Shown here in pieces: positions 11,505-23,449 of a stretch of 64,000 nt of DNA (the stretch's first letter is position 1; each line of letters opens with the position of its first letter). Under the pieces are notes generated by a model. That model saw nothing but the letters and a program-made list of their open reading frames with translations, did no database searches and was not told where the DNA came from. The position numbers were made by a program, and so were the translations under genes. The stretch is from Epiperipatus broadwayi (Eukaryota; Onychophora; Udeonychophora; Euonychophora; Peripatidae): the NCBI GenBank assembly GCA_028023455.1, contig JAQFVV010006255.1, forward strand, positions 4,760,501 through 4,824,500, in the 5' to 3' direction.

Positions 11505-14500
11505 TTAAACTAAACCTAAACTCTTAAAGCTAGCTAAATTAATGTAAATGGCCACTTTATTAAACTAATTTATTATAAAATTTAATAAAGTCACTTTTAT
11601 CAAATTCTTCTTGTACTCTTATATCATGATAAAAATATATGTGTGAGTTTTGTGGATTTCTGAGAATGCAGATGATCATAGTAGAGATACAAATCCGAAA
11701 ATTAATAATTAAAACAAATAACAAAGTTAAAAATACTCTTAACTCTTTTAACTATCACATGTTTAAGAATAAATTATACTTTAAAAAATAATGATTTACG
11801 ATTATACACCTACAATTACAAATAAATTGGATTAATAACCTAAAATCATTTACATTTATTTATATAAATCTGTCTTAAAGGCAGTATTAATATTTTATAA
11901 TAGTAATTATAATTCAATTAAAAAACTTACAGATTTACTTATTATCATTTTTATAGTAATAGCATTTGCTTAATAGAAAATAAATGATGTAATTTTTTTT
12001 CTTTTTAGATACACTATCACAAAAACTTAACACGAAATTCTGCAGTCATAACTTAAGGTTATAATCTATATATAACCATTTAAATTAGTTTTTACATAAA
12101 TAACTTAATCTAAAACTAAAATTAAATTATTTATCTCAATTATTATTTTTTTTACTTTTATTCAAATTCATCAACTATATAAGATTTTAAAATGCAATGA
12201 TTTATTCACAAAATCAAAGATAATAAAGATAAAACAAATTATATATATATATTTACAAAATGAACCAAAAGTCAATACACAGTACTATATGAACTATTTT
12301 TATTTTTCATTATTATTTAAATTTTTATTTTACTGGTATCAAGAATAGTGGCAGAAATTTAATGATGAACAGATAAAAAAAAATATTCACAAATGGTTTT
12401 GGAAAACTGAAAATAATTAGATGGATATTTTTTATTCTTCACTAAGACTCCCTACCATTATTATCATAAATGAAGAAATAAATTATACAAAGTAAAATTA
12501 AGTAAACTACACTACATATATACTCTTAGTTCATAACGTGTATATAAGTTCAAAGTACTATTGTTTTCTTTCACAAAGGTAATATTTCTAATATTAAATT
12601 TTTAATATTTAAATAATACATATTTAATAAAAATAGATAAAAAATAATGAATATATATCTAATGTATGACATTTTGAAGGTACATTTATATAAAAATTGT
12701 ATGTAATTCTAAATATGAGTTAATTATCTATATATGTGTGTGTGTTTTATGTATCATTTAAAATGCAAATGTTTTCAGCTGGATAATTTATATTGTCCAG
12801 ATACATTAGAGTATGTTGCTTTAAAGATCCCTTAATTGCCAATAAGTCACACATCCTGTTGTGATATTGTGTTTTATATACTGTACATGTTTGATCTATT
12901 GACTAGTTACATCTTACCACTGTACAAAAAATTATAGCAATAAATTTAATTTTCAAAAGTTTCTAAATACAAGCTTTTCTCCAAGTGCATAATTGGGACT
13001 TATTTAACTGCAGGATACACTAAAAGAACATGTGTCTTCTTTCTTTATCGGTTTGGCATATTATGATTCAAATGGAGGACACTTTAGAATCATTTACTAA
13101 ATATTAGCAAATTTAAAGTTAGCATATGTTCTTATCAAATTAGCTTTTTATGGTAATTGTTTTATAATTTAAATTGCAATTTCCAAATGTGAAATAATTA
13201 CTTAATTGGTATTGTGTTGTAGTTTGTGATTGATTTGTGTTTATTCAATCAATAAATCAAGTCAATGAAATTGCATATTCTTTGAAAGATGAATATGGAA
13301 ACTTATTTATAAATTAAATTATTCGTATTATATATCATTTAATTTTTGAAAATAAAAAAAAAGGAATTAAATTACTTATTATATCATTTTACTAGATTAT
13401 ATAATGTGCCTTCTTTTAAATAAGATATTTTATTTTACTTATAGAAGTAGTTTAAACATGGAATTAATACACACACACGCACACATTGCTTTACTCCTGA
13501 ATTTTTCCAAAAATAAACAACTTAAATATTACAAAAGATGATTTAAATTTACGTTTTTATATAATTTATAAATTTTATTGCTAATATATACAAACATATA
13601 TGTGCCAAATATAATATAATCATCTTAGTGGATAAACAAAATACACTTAGCAAGTTGTTTTTATAAAAATAGATTGCTAATGTATATATATAGTAAATAT
13701 GTACAAGCAGATATTAATTAAAAATCTATTAAGAGTATATTTACTAAAAGTTCATCCATTTAGATTTAAACTTATGAGTATGAGTTTGGCAAATCTAAAC
13801 ACAACAGAAATAGCTTTTTTGTTTCTCTATTGTGCCTTGCTTTTTTATTTGTGTTTTCATTTTTTCTTTAATATCTTACCTTCTAATATCTAAATTGGCA
13901 GAAATGATATAATATGGTATAAAGAACAATTGATGTGTCATATCAATAACAAAATAACATTTAAATTTATAAGAAAAAGCAATTAAAGAATATTCCATAT
14001 ATTTAATTAAAAATTTCATGAATAGGCAGAATGGCTTGTTATTTAATTCCAGAAAGTAATTAAAATTTTAGTGTCTGTTTTATACTTGATAGTTTTGAAG
14101 GGGGAAAAAAATCTACATTTTGTTATTTCCTTGAATCTAAATTACAATATTTTATGGTATTCTTAACATAAAAATTTTGAATTTGGTCATCTATTAAAAG
14201 TCAAATATAAACTTAAGAAAAAGACTAAAAACATAGTGCATTTGGTATTAGAACAACTAAAAATATAAAAGTATAAAAAGAAAGAAAGGGAGAGGTAAAA
14301 AAAAAAAACTAGTTAAAAGTTTTGGGGAATAAAAAGAATTAAAACTAAGAATCGTATAAAAAATAAGTTTATGTTGTCATAATAATTTAAATCTAAATTA
14401 AAAAATAAAAAGATAAAACTAAAGTGAGAAAATGCAAAGAAATATTGCAATAGTAAATTTACATGTATGATATTTTTATTATTCTTTAGAACAAGAAAAC

Positions 14501-15690
14501 ACAAAAAACAATATACCTGAAAATAAGTAAAAAATATGGGGAAAATATAATATATATATATTCATCAGCACAAATAACCTTAAAAGATGTAATAATTGAA
14601 AGAAAGAAGCAAATGTAAATAAACAAAAAAAAGAAAAAAAAATCTTGAACAAGAATGAAAAAAAAACAAAAACAAAAAAAAAAAAACCAAATAAAAACAC
14701 ACTGCAAAAAAAAAAGTTCAATCAAAGTATTGAAAATAATGTGCAAAATAATAACACTAATGAATAGACACTTTGAAAATTATTTTACACTAAAGATTTG
14801 AAGTACATTATATTAAAAATTAATTAATGCAATTTACAAAGTGATTTTTAAAGTTTTATCAAGAGTATGAAGTTGCTGCACCATACTATAATTGCAAATC
14901 TGGAGAAAACAAATGTTTATGGCTAACTCATGCTTAAGCAAATATACAAATTATGTTTGTAATAAAATTCTAAACAAATCATTTAGAGAAGATTGATTTT
15001 ATATTTTATAAATATTTTATTTTGACATCAAAGAAATAAAATTGTAATTATTCTACTCACTGGAATAATTTAAAGTGTAATATAGAGTATGTACATAATA
15101 AATAAATAACTTATTGACTAACATTAACACAGATATATCAACAAACATTATATGACTATTTAGGCTTACATTTAACATATGCATATTTTTAACCTATTTG
15201 ACATACAACTTTTCATTTTATTCCAGTATCATCTCTTATAAGCTTCAATAATTAATAAATAAAAAATGGTATTTCTATTATTTCCTCTTCTAGTGCTATT
15301 ATATCCACAATTTCTAATTCAAGATAGCACTGAAGATAGATACAATAGCATTACTCGTTGATATTCAATGATAACTTAAGTTTACAAAGAACAATAAAAA
15401 AATATTATTATTATTTCAAATATTATTTGAAAGTAAAAAAAAAACCAATCACTTTTCAAAATAACGAAGGTCAGAATTGTTTTGAAAGATTCCAGAAAAA
15501 CGGGAGTCGTAAAACTTACCTTAAAAAACATTTTTAGAGAAAAAAAAGACATCGATTTTTAAAAGAAAATAATTTAAGAATACATAGATTTATCCGAGAG
15601 TGAAACTCAATGTAAGAATATTAAATTTTAAAGCAGATTTAAATAGATATGGTTTTCTATATTATTCACACTTTCACATTACATGCTGTA
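11505..15690. other. AT-rich non-coding DNA
   Basis: Long A/T-rich stretch. A CA microsatellite lies near 13470-13486. A very A-rich tract (14270-14720) yields Phe-rich artefactual open frames on the minus strand. No exon, RNA gene or mobile-element boundary could be supported. Confidence 0.6.
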
Positions 15691-15764
15691 TTTATTTTAA
15701 GAACGTGGAGGCAAACCGGAACTAACAAACGAATGTAAATATCGCTTCTAAACGGTGCCGTTTT

Positions 15765-16045
15765 TTCCGCGCATGGCGTGGAGAAACAGCGCCACCTAGT
15801 GGGCCAGAATGCTGGGTAGTCGCTGTTTAGCAGACGATGTGAACTGGATCGGTTTACCTATGGCTAACAGCGCCACCTAGCGGGCAGTAGTGCTGGCTGC
15901 TACTTGGCATAATGTTCCTGTGCGTACGCATGGTAAACAGCGCCATCTAGCGGCTGGAACTTTGCATCATCTGCTTTTGGCCACATGGCATGCTGTTGCT
16001 GTGCATATGCATGGAGAACAGCGCCATCTAGTGGCCAGAAGTTGC
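15765..16045 (+). repeat. Tandem repeat of about 70-81 bp units, GC-rich island
   Basis: Four related units, each containing CAGCGCCAYCTAGYGG, start at 15787, 15868, 15938 and 16019 (steps 81, 70, 81). Units 3 and 4 also share CATCTGCTTTTGGCC and the GTGCNTANGCATGG phrase. The block is strikingly GC- and CpG-rich compared with tens of kilobases around it. The open frame across 15890-16102 (HGKQRHLAA/HGEQRHLVA) is a by-product of the repeat, not a gene. Confidence 0.85.
15787..16034 (-). promoter_or_regulatory. Cluster of four CTCF-like binding motifs
   Basis: The 16-mers at 15787-15802, 15868-15883, 15938-15953 and 16019-16034 read on the minus strand as CCACTAGGTGGCGCTG, CCGCTAGGTGGCGCTG, CCGCTAGATGGCGCTG and CCACTAGATGGCGCTG. 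Copies 1 and 4 fit the CTCF core consensus CCASYAGRKGGCRS exactly; copies 2 and 3 differ at one position. All four point the same way. CTCF is a zinc-finger architectural protein of bilaterians, so this could be an insulator or loop anchor. The alternative is a mobile-element satellite carrying a CTCF-like word. Confidence 0.55.
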
Positions 16046-16078
16046 GTCATCTGCTTTTTGGCCCCCTACTCTGAATAT

Positions 16079-16110
16079 TTTCTGCAATTTTTGCAGAAAT
16101 GACGTCTCTA
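16079..16110. promoter_or_regulatory. Hairpin and CRE-like TGACGT next to the CTCF-like cluster
   Basis: TTTCTGCAA-TTT-TTGCAGAAA is a perfect nine-pair hairpin (16079-16099). It is followed immediately by TGACGTCT, a CRE/ATF-like word. Both lie within 80 bp of the last CTCF-like motif. No transcript evidence. Confidence 0.3.
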
Positions 16111-16139
16111 GCAGTGGCAGGACAGAAAATAAGAAAGCA

Positions 16140-19100
16140 CCAATTATTACAAGAAATAAAAGGCTGGCATAATTCAAATGGACCAGTTATGATTTAGTTA
16201 TGAATCAGATGTGATAGTTGTTAATTATCTTTACTTCATAAAAAAATAATTGTATCAGTGTACATAAATTACTTAATTTATTAATAGATTAATTTAAATT
16301 ATTGATTTTATATTTAAATAATAATTAGTTGTTTAAAGCCCATGACACACTTTAATGAATGAATATGTTGCATTATATCTTAGTTAAATAAAACAATTTT
16401 AGTATAATGAAGATAATAAATGTTTTAATCTAATTAATGATGAAAGAGTAGAATGTTGACTTAAAATTAAAATAAATTGAGAACAGTAAGAATAAACACG
16501 AGTTTTATATTAAGTGATTAGTAGTTTGTTACACAAAGGTGACATAATTTAAAATATTTTCTGGTATGTAATATAAGAGAAAATTATCTCTGTTTCTAAT
16601 TAATACATAATACATGTTGAAGTAATTAATTTATATTAATTTTAATTATATAAATGAATATGGGATACATTAAAATTATGCCTAATAATTTTCTGTTAAA
16701 TATAAAATTAAATTTAGTCTTTATAATAGTAATTAATTAATTTAAGATCTTATTGAATGTATTATTGATTTTATGCTGTGGATGATGGATATTTGTATAA
16801 GCCAAGAATAATTTTTACAGGGGAGGAAGGCAAATGTAGCATGTGGTGATCTTTCGCAATACAATAAAAAATATAAGTTTAAATTTTTATTGGCTGATTA
16901 TAGAGATAAAGTTATTTTAAGAGTTACAGCTTAGAAAATAATTTTTATGATTCCAAGATATAGTCTCATACATTATAACTTTTAAAACTTTTTATATTAA
17001 TTTTAAATTGTGGTAAATAATATACTAGTAAATTTTAATGTACACACATACATTAAGCAAATCTTAAAAGACAATAGGATATAAAAACATAATATTTTTA
17101 ATATGTAGATGAATATTTCAATGCAAAGTTAATAAAGCAATAGTCATGTTAATTTACATATTATATTAAAACTATTTACAGTAAAAACATAATTTCAATA
17201 TAATGCTTGAATGTGTGTAGGTATATGAATATCTATTTTAAATTTATTTCATATATTTTAAAATTTAAAAAGCTATTATTTTAAAGGATTTAGCAATAAA
17301 ATACTAGCTATTGTAAGAACAATAAATAAATAAATAAAATGATGTGATATTTATAACTTAAATATTTATTTTAATATTGATAATTTATATATTTAAATTT
17401 TGTTGAAATATGTAATATTTTTATTTTTAAATGTTAAAATATTATTTGTGTTATTTCAAATAAATTATTCACAGGAATTCTGCATTTTTATTCAAGGAAT
17501 CATATGCATATATGGGTGTACCATAGAGATCATGACATCAAGAATGAAAAAGTGATCAAATTGAATGATGACAATGGTATAATGAATCATGTGTGTAGAA
17601 GCTTATAAATAGAATTCCAGATAATCAATTGATCTTTTTCTCTTGTTGTTTATTTGCCGGTTGAACCTTCACACTGCTTTTATATAGAATAGCCATATTG
17701 GATTAGTATCTCAAAACATGCAGTGCTAGAGAAAAGATTTTACTGAGCACTTATCCTAAGCAAATTGCTCTTCTTAAGATTGGGAGCATGAATAACAACA
17801 CTTATTGAAGATTGTAATAAATAAAATGCACAAATAAATAGAATTGGAATATTTTTTTTAGGATTGCGAACCTAATAAATTATTCAAGGAATGCTTTTTA
17901 TCATATTGTTTAGTTGCTAAAAGTAGAAAACAAATTCTTAGGAATTATTTATTTACTAGCATCTATGTATCAGATGTATTATTTTAAACAAAATTTTATT
18001 ACCATTTAATGAAATTAAAAATGTTTCTTCTAAAATAGATCAACATCTATGAAAGTGCCTTAAGAAAAACTACTAATTGTATACTAGAACATTTTGTTAA
18101 ACAGAGAAAAACAATGTACTGGGATATTATCTATTGTGCCAAATACCGCACTAATGGATTCATTTATTTCAAAAATAAATTATTGCAATATTTGATCTAT
18201 TGAAAGAATAAGTCATTACACCATTCTTTGGAATTTCCACAAAAAGAAGAGCTGAAGGATTAAACAAATTTTGTATCATTATAGAATCTTTGGATAACTG
18301 AAAACATCTCAATTTTAACCTTCATGAAATTGTAAAGACTTTAAAAAAAACTTTAGTAATAAAATATTTTATTTATTATATTCATTTTATTGTTACCAAT
18401 GAAATAAAGTTCACGTGATAGGAAGAAGGGAATCAATTAGAATATACAGATAGTTGTTGTTTTTTTTTTAATTTATAACTATATTTAAATTGATGCAATA
18501 TTTGTATGTGCATATTTGTGTTGGAGTGAGGTTCTTCATAGCATTTTGTTAAAATTAATATTTAAATGTGGCTATTTTATATACGTTAAGTTTTATTGAT
18601 CTTTAAAATTCCACTCTTAATTTTAATGGTACAATGTAAAAGAGGCAAGCTTCTCATTATTGCCCTAAGTTATTTGAAAGCATTGAAAATAATGTGTTAA
18701 CCTTACACTTTATCATTACAATATGTTTGAAGTTATATGAAGAATTATCTGTAGAATTATACTATTTTTGTAGTGATGAATTTTTATATATAATGCTATA
18801 TTGTTGTTCCTGAGAACTTGTTATAACTTTTACTTATGTTTAGGTTGGATAGGCATTCTTTATAATGCCACATGTACCTTTGTTGAGTATATTTTTAGTC
18901 TATAGCCATAAATATTTGATATAGTATTGTTAAATCTTATAGTAGAGGAAATCTCCTGATGATTTATATTTCTAGCTTGAAGTAGGCAATACTTTGTAAC
19001 ACCATACCCATTTGTTGAATTTGCATAAATAGGGTAACTAGTTTATTATCTTTGCAGTGAAATGGCTAGGGTTTACATGAAAGAAATTAATATTTTAACA

Positions 19101-21165
19101 GACTGTCATAATAATAAATAAAGATCATATAAACATTTTACATTAGTTACTAAATAATTATCTAATTTTAAAGTTCACTTCAATGCTTGCATAAACAACC
19201 TTCCTCAATTAATGGTTCATTTAACAACACATAAAAAACATATTACATTAGCAAGATCAAATTTGAATAATAAAATTTATATATTTCTAAAGTCTTTAAA
19301 GCATCAGATGATATACTTTATTAATAACTTAATTTATTATTGTTATGATTATTAATTTTGGAAATAAACTTACTCTATATTTTTAAAATCTTGTTGACTT
19401 TACTATTTCATATTTTCACACTCATTACCTAATTGGTAGTCAATAGTCACATGATATTATATTTAATTTATTTAAAAGTACACTGATTTATTAATAGTTA
19501 ATGTTATTATTAGTTGCTATTATTTGTTTTTATATTTTAAATATTAACGCTTAGTTATTGTAGGATATAAATTGGGTACAATAAAATTTCTTTTGTTATT
19601 CAGCTGTATCAATTATAAGATTTATAATAATTAAGTAATAACCTAATAGTAATATTTATTATATTTGTGTATTTTAAACCCTGAGATGTCATTAGATTAG
19701 ATTTATTTACATTATTAAAACCTTGATAAAATCTCTAGTCATGTCATTATTGTTAAAAAAAATTTATTACTCCACATATTATACAATTATATGCATTTAT
19801 TGCTATAACTCTGAAATATTATTAATTTATATTTACATATAAATATTTAATTACATTAAAAACATTAGTTATTCACTTATTACTGCTTTGATTGATCATG
19901 ATCTTGTTGTTATTTTTGATTATAACACATTCAGTAGATTTAGCTTAAGCTCTCCCTTTTTTATTAGTTATAATACACATATAATGAAATTAATGTTAAT
20001 TGTTTTTCTATACTTAATAAGTTTTCTCTTTTGAGTTCTTTTTCTATAATCACAAATATTCGTACAGGATTCTTTATCACAATTAATCTAATTTTGTATT
20101 AAATCTCCCTCAATTTAATTTTAAAATATTTATGAACATTTATTAGTTTGTGAATATTCTAATGGATATATTCTCTATTTTTTTTTCTGAGTGGCTGAAC
20201 GTTGAAATATTTGTAGTTTATATTTACTTAAGATTTTAAGTAAAATAATAGTTAACCTATCAGAAAGGACCACTTTTAATTTCTTCCTCTATAGTCTATA
20301 ATTTATATGCTTATCATATTTTTTTCTTTACATATCTCACTATTTATTTATTTATTTAAAGTAGAAACATATATACTGTTTAAATAAAAATTTAGATATC
20401 CAATGTATTGATATTAGAAAAAGTAAGATCCAACTCACACCTACATAAAAAGAATTTCTTTTTAAATACACTTTAAAGGTTTTCTAACTTGATTACATCG
20501 CTTCTTCTATAGGGAAATTACAAAAAATTATAATTTAGAAAGTGAAAATAAGAAAACAAAAAAATAAAAATAAAAAGTTTTTCAACTGTTATGAGAAATG
20601 TTAATAAATCCCATGGTATTAAAAAATAGTATAAGATTGTTAATTCAATAATAAGTTGAAATAGGCATCACATACCCATTTGTTTAATAACTAATGCCAT
20701 AAGCAAAATAAAAAATAAAAGTAAAACTTTTATATTAATTATTTTATAAATATAACAATAACTTATTTTAAATAATGTTATAAACAATACAAATGTATAT
20801 ATGTATGTGACTGTAAGTAAATAGTATTTTCAAATATTTTTAACACTTAAAAGATATATGATCAACACATGATACAAGTGTCTCAAATTATTTTTTTATA
20901 AAATTATTTAGTTTTCTGCAGATATTGCGCTTAAGAGATTAAGATTAGCTTATGACCATAAATATCTTATTGACTAACATCACACTCTCAATGCAATTTA
21001 TTCTAACATTCTATTGCTTACAGCTACAATGTTATGTAAATTGTAAGAACCCGCTTAAAATGTTCATTTGTAAAATGAAAAATGTGAAAGTGCTGAATTA
21101 TATAACATCATCATTAATTATTTACCTAAAGACAATACCCACAAATAATCAAATCTATTAACCTT
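16140..21165. other. AT-rich non-coding DNA, nothing recognised
   Basis: Five kilobases of A/T-rich sequence. Loose similarity between phrases near 18850-18910 and 19000-19050 (GGCATTCTTTATAATGCC / GGCAATACTTTGTAACACC) suggests an old duplication. No gene or delimited element is supported. Confidence 0.55.
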
Positions 21166-21169
21166 CAAT

Positions 21170-21385
21170 GTTTCTGAGTTTTGCTCCACTCCTTATATAA
21201 TAATAGTTCTTTTCATCTTTAAGATTGATCAATTTCTTTCTTCTTCTGTCTCTTCTACTCATATTCTCTACATTATAACACAACCAAGCAGATCTTTCAT
21301 ATTTCTTGTGCATCTAAGTACATCATCTATTCTATTTCTCTTCATAATTTCCTTTAAAAAAATTTTATTCACATTTTCAATAATA
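21170..21385 (-). mobile_element. Possible LINE C-terminal fragment
   Basis: On the minus strand the translation EIMKRNRIDDVLRCTRNMK, followed by a Gly/Val-rich and then Arg/Lys-rich segment with stops, resembles the C-terminus of many APE-type LINE reverse transcriptases (the region before the WAGH-like motif). Short and broken, so only a moderate call. It directly abuts the F1 composite repeat. Confidence 0.4.
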
Positions 21386-21484
21386 ACAACTCTCCATACA
21401 GTAATGCCATCGAGTGTAAGCCATAATAATCAATTGAAGCAAAAGGTTATATGCATAAAATCCTTATTGAGTGCCTACTCAACC

Positions 21485-21535
21485 AATATTCTCCAACAGA
21501 TTCTGGCTTTTATCAGTGAGGAGCCTCAGAACTGA
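21485..21535 (-). ncRNA. Hammerhead-like motif, F1 (badly decayed)
   Basis: On the minus strand GGCTCCTCA is followed by CTGATAA, a shortened stem II (AAGCCA) and GAATC. The stem II loop is deleted and two core residues are changed, so it should be inactive. It is recorded because it keeps the F1 order CTCCTCA - box - box - AATATTGG. Confidence 0.4.
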
Positions 21536-22017
21536 GAACATTGTGCTTGGAACTTAGGATCAAATGCAATTCTCCAACAGCCACCTTTTACTTTTTTAGT
21601 TAACTATAAAACTATAAGTCCAAAATGAAACCTCGTTTTCAATCCAAGCTCATTCACTTATATATTCATATTAATCTGAGAATATTGGCCAAATAGGCAC
21701 TAGATAGGGATTTTATGCATAAACCTTCTTAAATTCATTGAATACTATGACTTGCACTGATTGGTGCTACTGTACGGAGAGTTTGTCACTGTTTAACAAC
21801 TTTTGTAAGCATAGAAAATAGTGATTATGTTGATTATGTGATACTTAGTGTATTAATTCCATTTCTGTCCATGACAATAAAAGTGAATGAGTTTGATTTG
21901 AAACATTATATTTTCATTTTGGATTAATAGCTTTATAGTTAACAAAAAAAGGTAAAAAGTTAGCTGCTGGAGGATTGCATTAGATCCTAAGATCTAGGTG
22001 CAGCTTTCTCAGAGCCA

Positions 22018-22072
22018 AGGCTCCTCACTGATGAAAGCTACAAACTAGAAACTAGTCTGAGAATTTTGAATG
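22018..22072 (+). ncRNA. Hammerhead-ribozyme-like motif, F1 copy 1
   Basis: CTCCTCA (stem I, 22021-22027), CTGATGA (22028-22034), 13-nt stem II segment (22035-22047, only two internal pairs left), GAAAC (22048-22052), TAGTC giving the GUC cleavage triplet (22055-22057), then TGAGAA (stem I, pairs U-A, G-C, A-U, G-C with CCTCA). All core residues of a type I hammerhead (CUGANGA, GAAA, UH) are present. Stem II is the weak part. The stem III segment ACTAGT is a palindrome, which would favour dimeric pairing as known for minimal hammerheads. Confidence 0.55.
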
Positions 22073-22299
22073 AGTAGGCACTAGTAGGAATTTTAGGCAC
22101 AAATCTTCTTTCATCCATTGATTACTATGTCTTGCACTGTGTGACACTAGTACATGGAACATTTGTCACTGTTTTAATAGTTTGTGTAAGCATGGAAAAT
22201 GATCCTATGATGTTTAGTGGATTAATAACATTTGCATCCAGTGATTAGTATGCCTTGCACTGGGTGGTACTACTATATAAACATTTGTCACTGTACAAT

Positions 22300-23445
22300 T
22301 ATTATTTTAAATGTATTTGGAAAATTTATTTTAAATGTTTTTTATAGTTAATTGTAAATGATTTTTTCTAAGCATGCTCAGATATATGTTAACGTTTTTC
22401 TTCCAAGACTTAATTTTAAAAATGTATTTATTTAGTATTTAAATGAGTTTAAATATTAACTTAAATGAAGTATCATGTGACTTGAATATTCTAAATCAAT
22501 TAAATTCTGAACAATTACTAAACTGATTAAGAAAGAGAGGAAGGTTTAAATGTGTGTGTTTAAACAAGATTTACATAAAAAAAATAATTAGTTGCATATA
22601 TGTGTTATTTGCATGGGGTCATAACTATAATTGACAGGAGTTTAGACACAATATAGATTTAAAAGAATATAACCAATTTTCAGTATTCAAAGGTAACTGA
22701 GATATAAATATTTTTCACAGTGTAATGCAGAGATAAAATGAAAAACTTGAGACATACAGATCAATGGATAGCAGAGTAACTATGTCATCCTATTTGAATT
22801 TCATCTGACTTCCTGAACAATGAACTATTTTATTATTGGGATAAATGAAAATTTAATGATTTAAAAAAGAAAGAGCTCTTTAGTGTTTATTTGTTAGGAT
22901 TTATTCTTATACGAACAAACCATATATTATTTTGAGTTGATATTATTTAAAGTAGGGTGATCATTTTTCTCTTGAACTTAATTCTGAGAATATCACTTTT
23001 CTTCGGACTAAATTTGGAGGCTACACATTATTACATCATAAAAAAGTAAAAAAAAATGCATTCTATATTTTGAAATAATTATGTTGAAAAATATAGAATA
23101 TTAAAAAATAAAGAACTTCCATTATTACATATTGGAATTATAAAAGGGATTCTGGGATTAGGATGATATTGGTTTCTTAAAAAAGATATATAGAGGAAAA
23201 TATATAAAGAGAAAATTACTTATAAATTAATTATGGGTTGTAAAAAATGGTTACATAGGAGTATAAACATGAATATATTTATAAATATTACAGATCAATA
23301 AAAAAAACCTTAGCATAATATTTACATATAAAACAGTATAAAATAAATTTATAAGAGAGAGTTATATAATAATAGTAATAAAAGTTAAAGTGTATAATAT
23401 ATATAAAGAGTTGTAGTAATTATAAATATAGTTAGTTTAAATAAT
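22300..23445. other. AT-rich non-coding DNA upstream of LINE A
   Basis: Nothing recognised. The 5' part of the LINE that follows may extend into this stretch, but no endonuclease motif could be read here with confidence. Confidence 0.5.
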
Positions 23446-23449
23446 ATGT

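Larger units (their letters stand above)
21388..22294. repeat. Composite F1 repeat, copy 1 (inverted plus tandem units)
   Basis: Starts with an inverted unit (AACTCTCCATACAG, reverse orientation) and continues with direct units. The phrase GGCACTAGATAGGGATTTTA at about 21.70 kb recurs at about 22.08 kb, a spacing near 380 bp. Each unit ends with a TGTAAGCATRGAAAAT phrase, and the block closes with a partial unit. The same order of parts occurs at 62.32-63.25 kb, and a compact fold-back version at 34.0 kb. The units contain hammerhead-like cores at 21.49 kb (minus, degenerate) and 22.02 kb (plus). No coding capacity. Confidence 0.8.

Noticed and set aside
14313-14746. Overlapping minus-strand open frames of 63-86 codons rich in Phe, Leu and Ile
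   Set aside because: They come from a long A-rich tract on the plus strand; composition is pure low complexity and no motif is present.
15505-15530. Strong splice-donor-like GGTAAGTTTTACG on the minus strand
   Set aside because: No acceptor, open frame or conserved coding sequence precedes it; single splice-like words are common by chance.
15890-16102. 70-codon open frame with a repeated HGKQRHLA/HGEQRHLV peptide
   Set aside because: The repetition follows from the DNA tandem unit that carries the CTCF-like words; frame and start are incidental.
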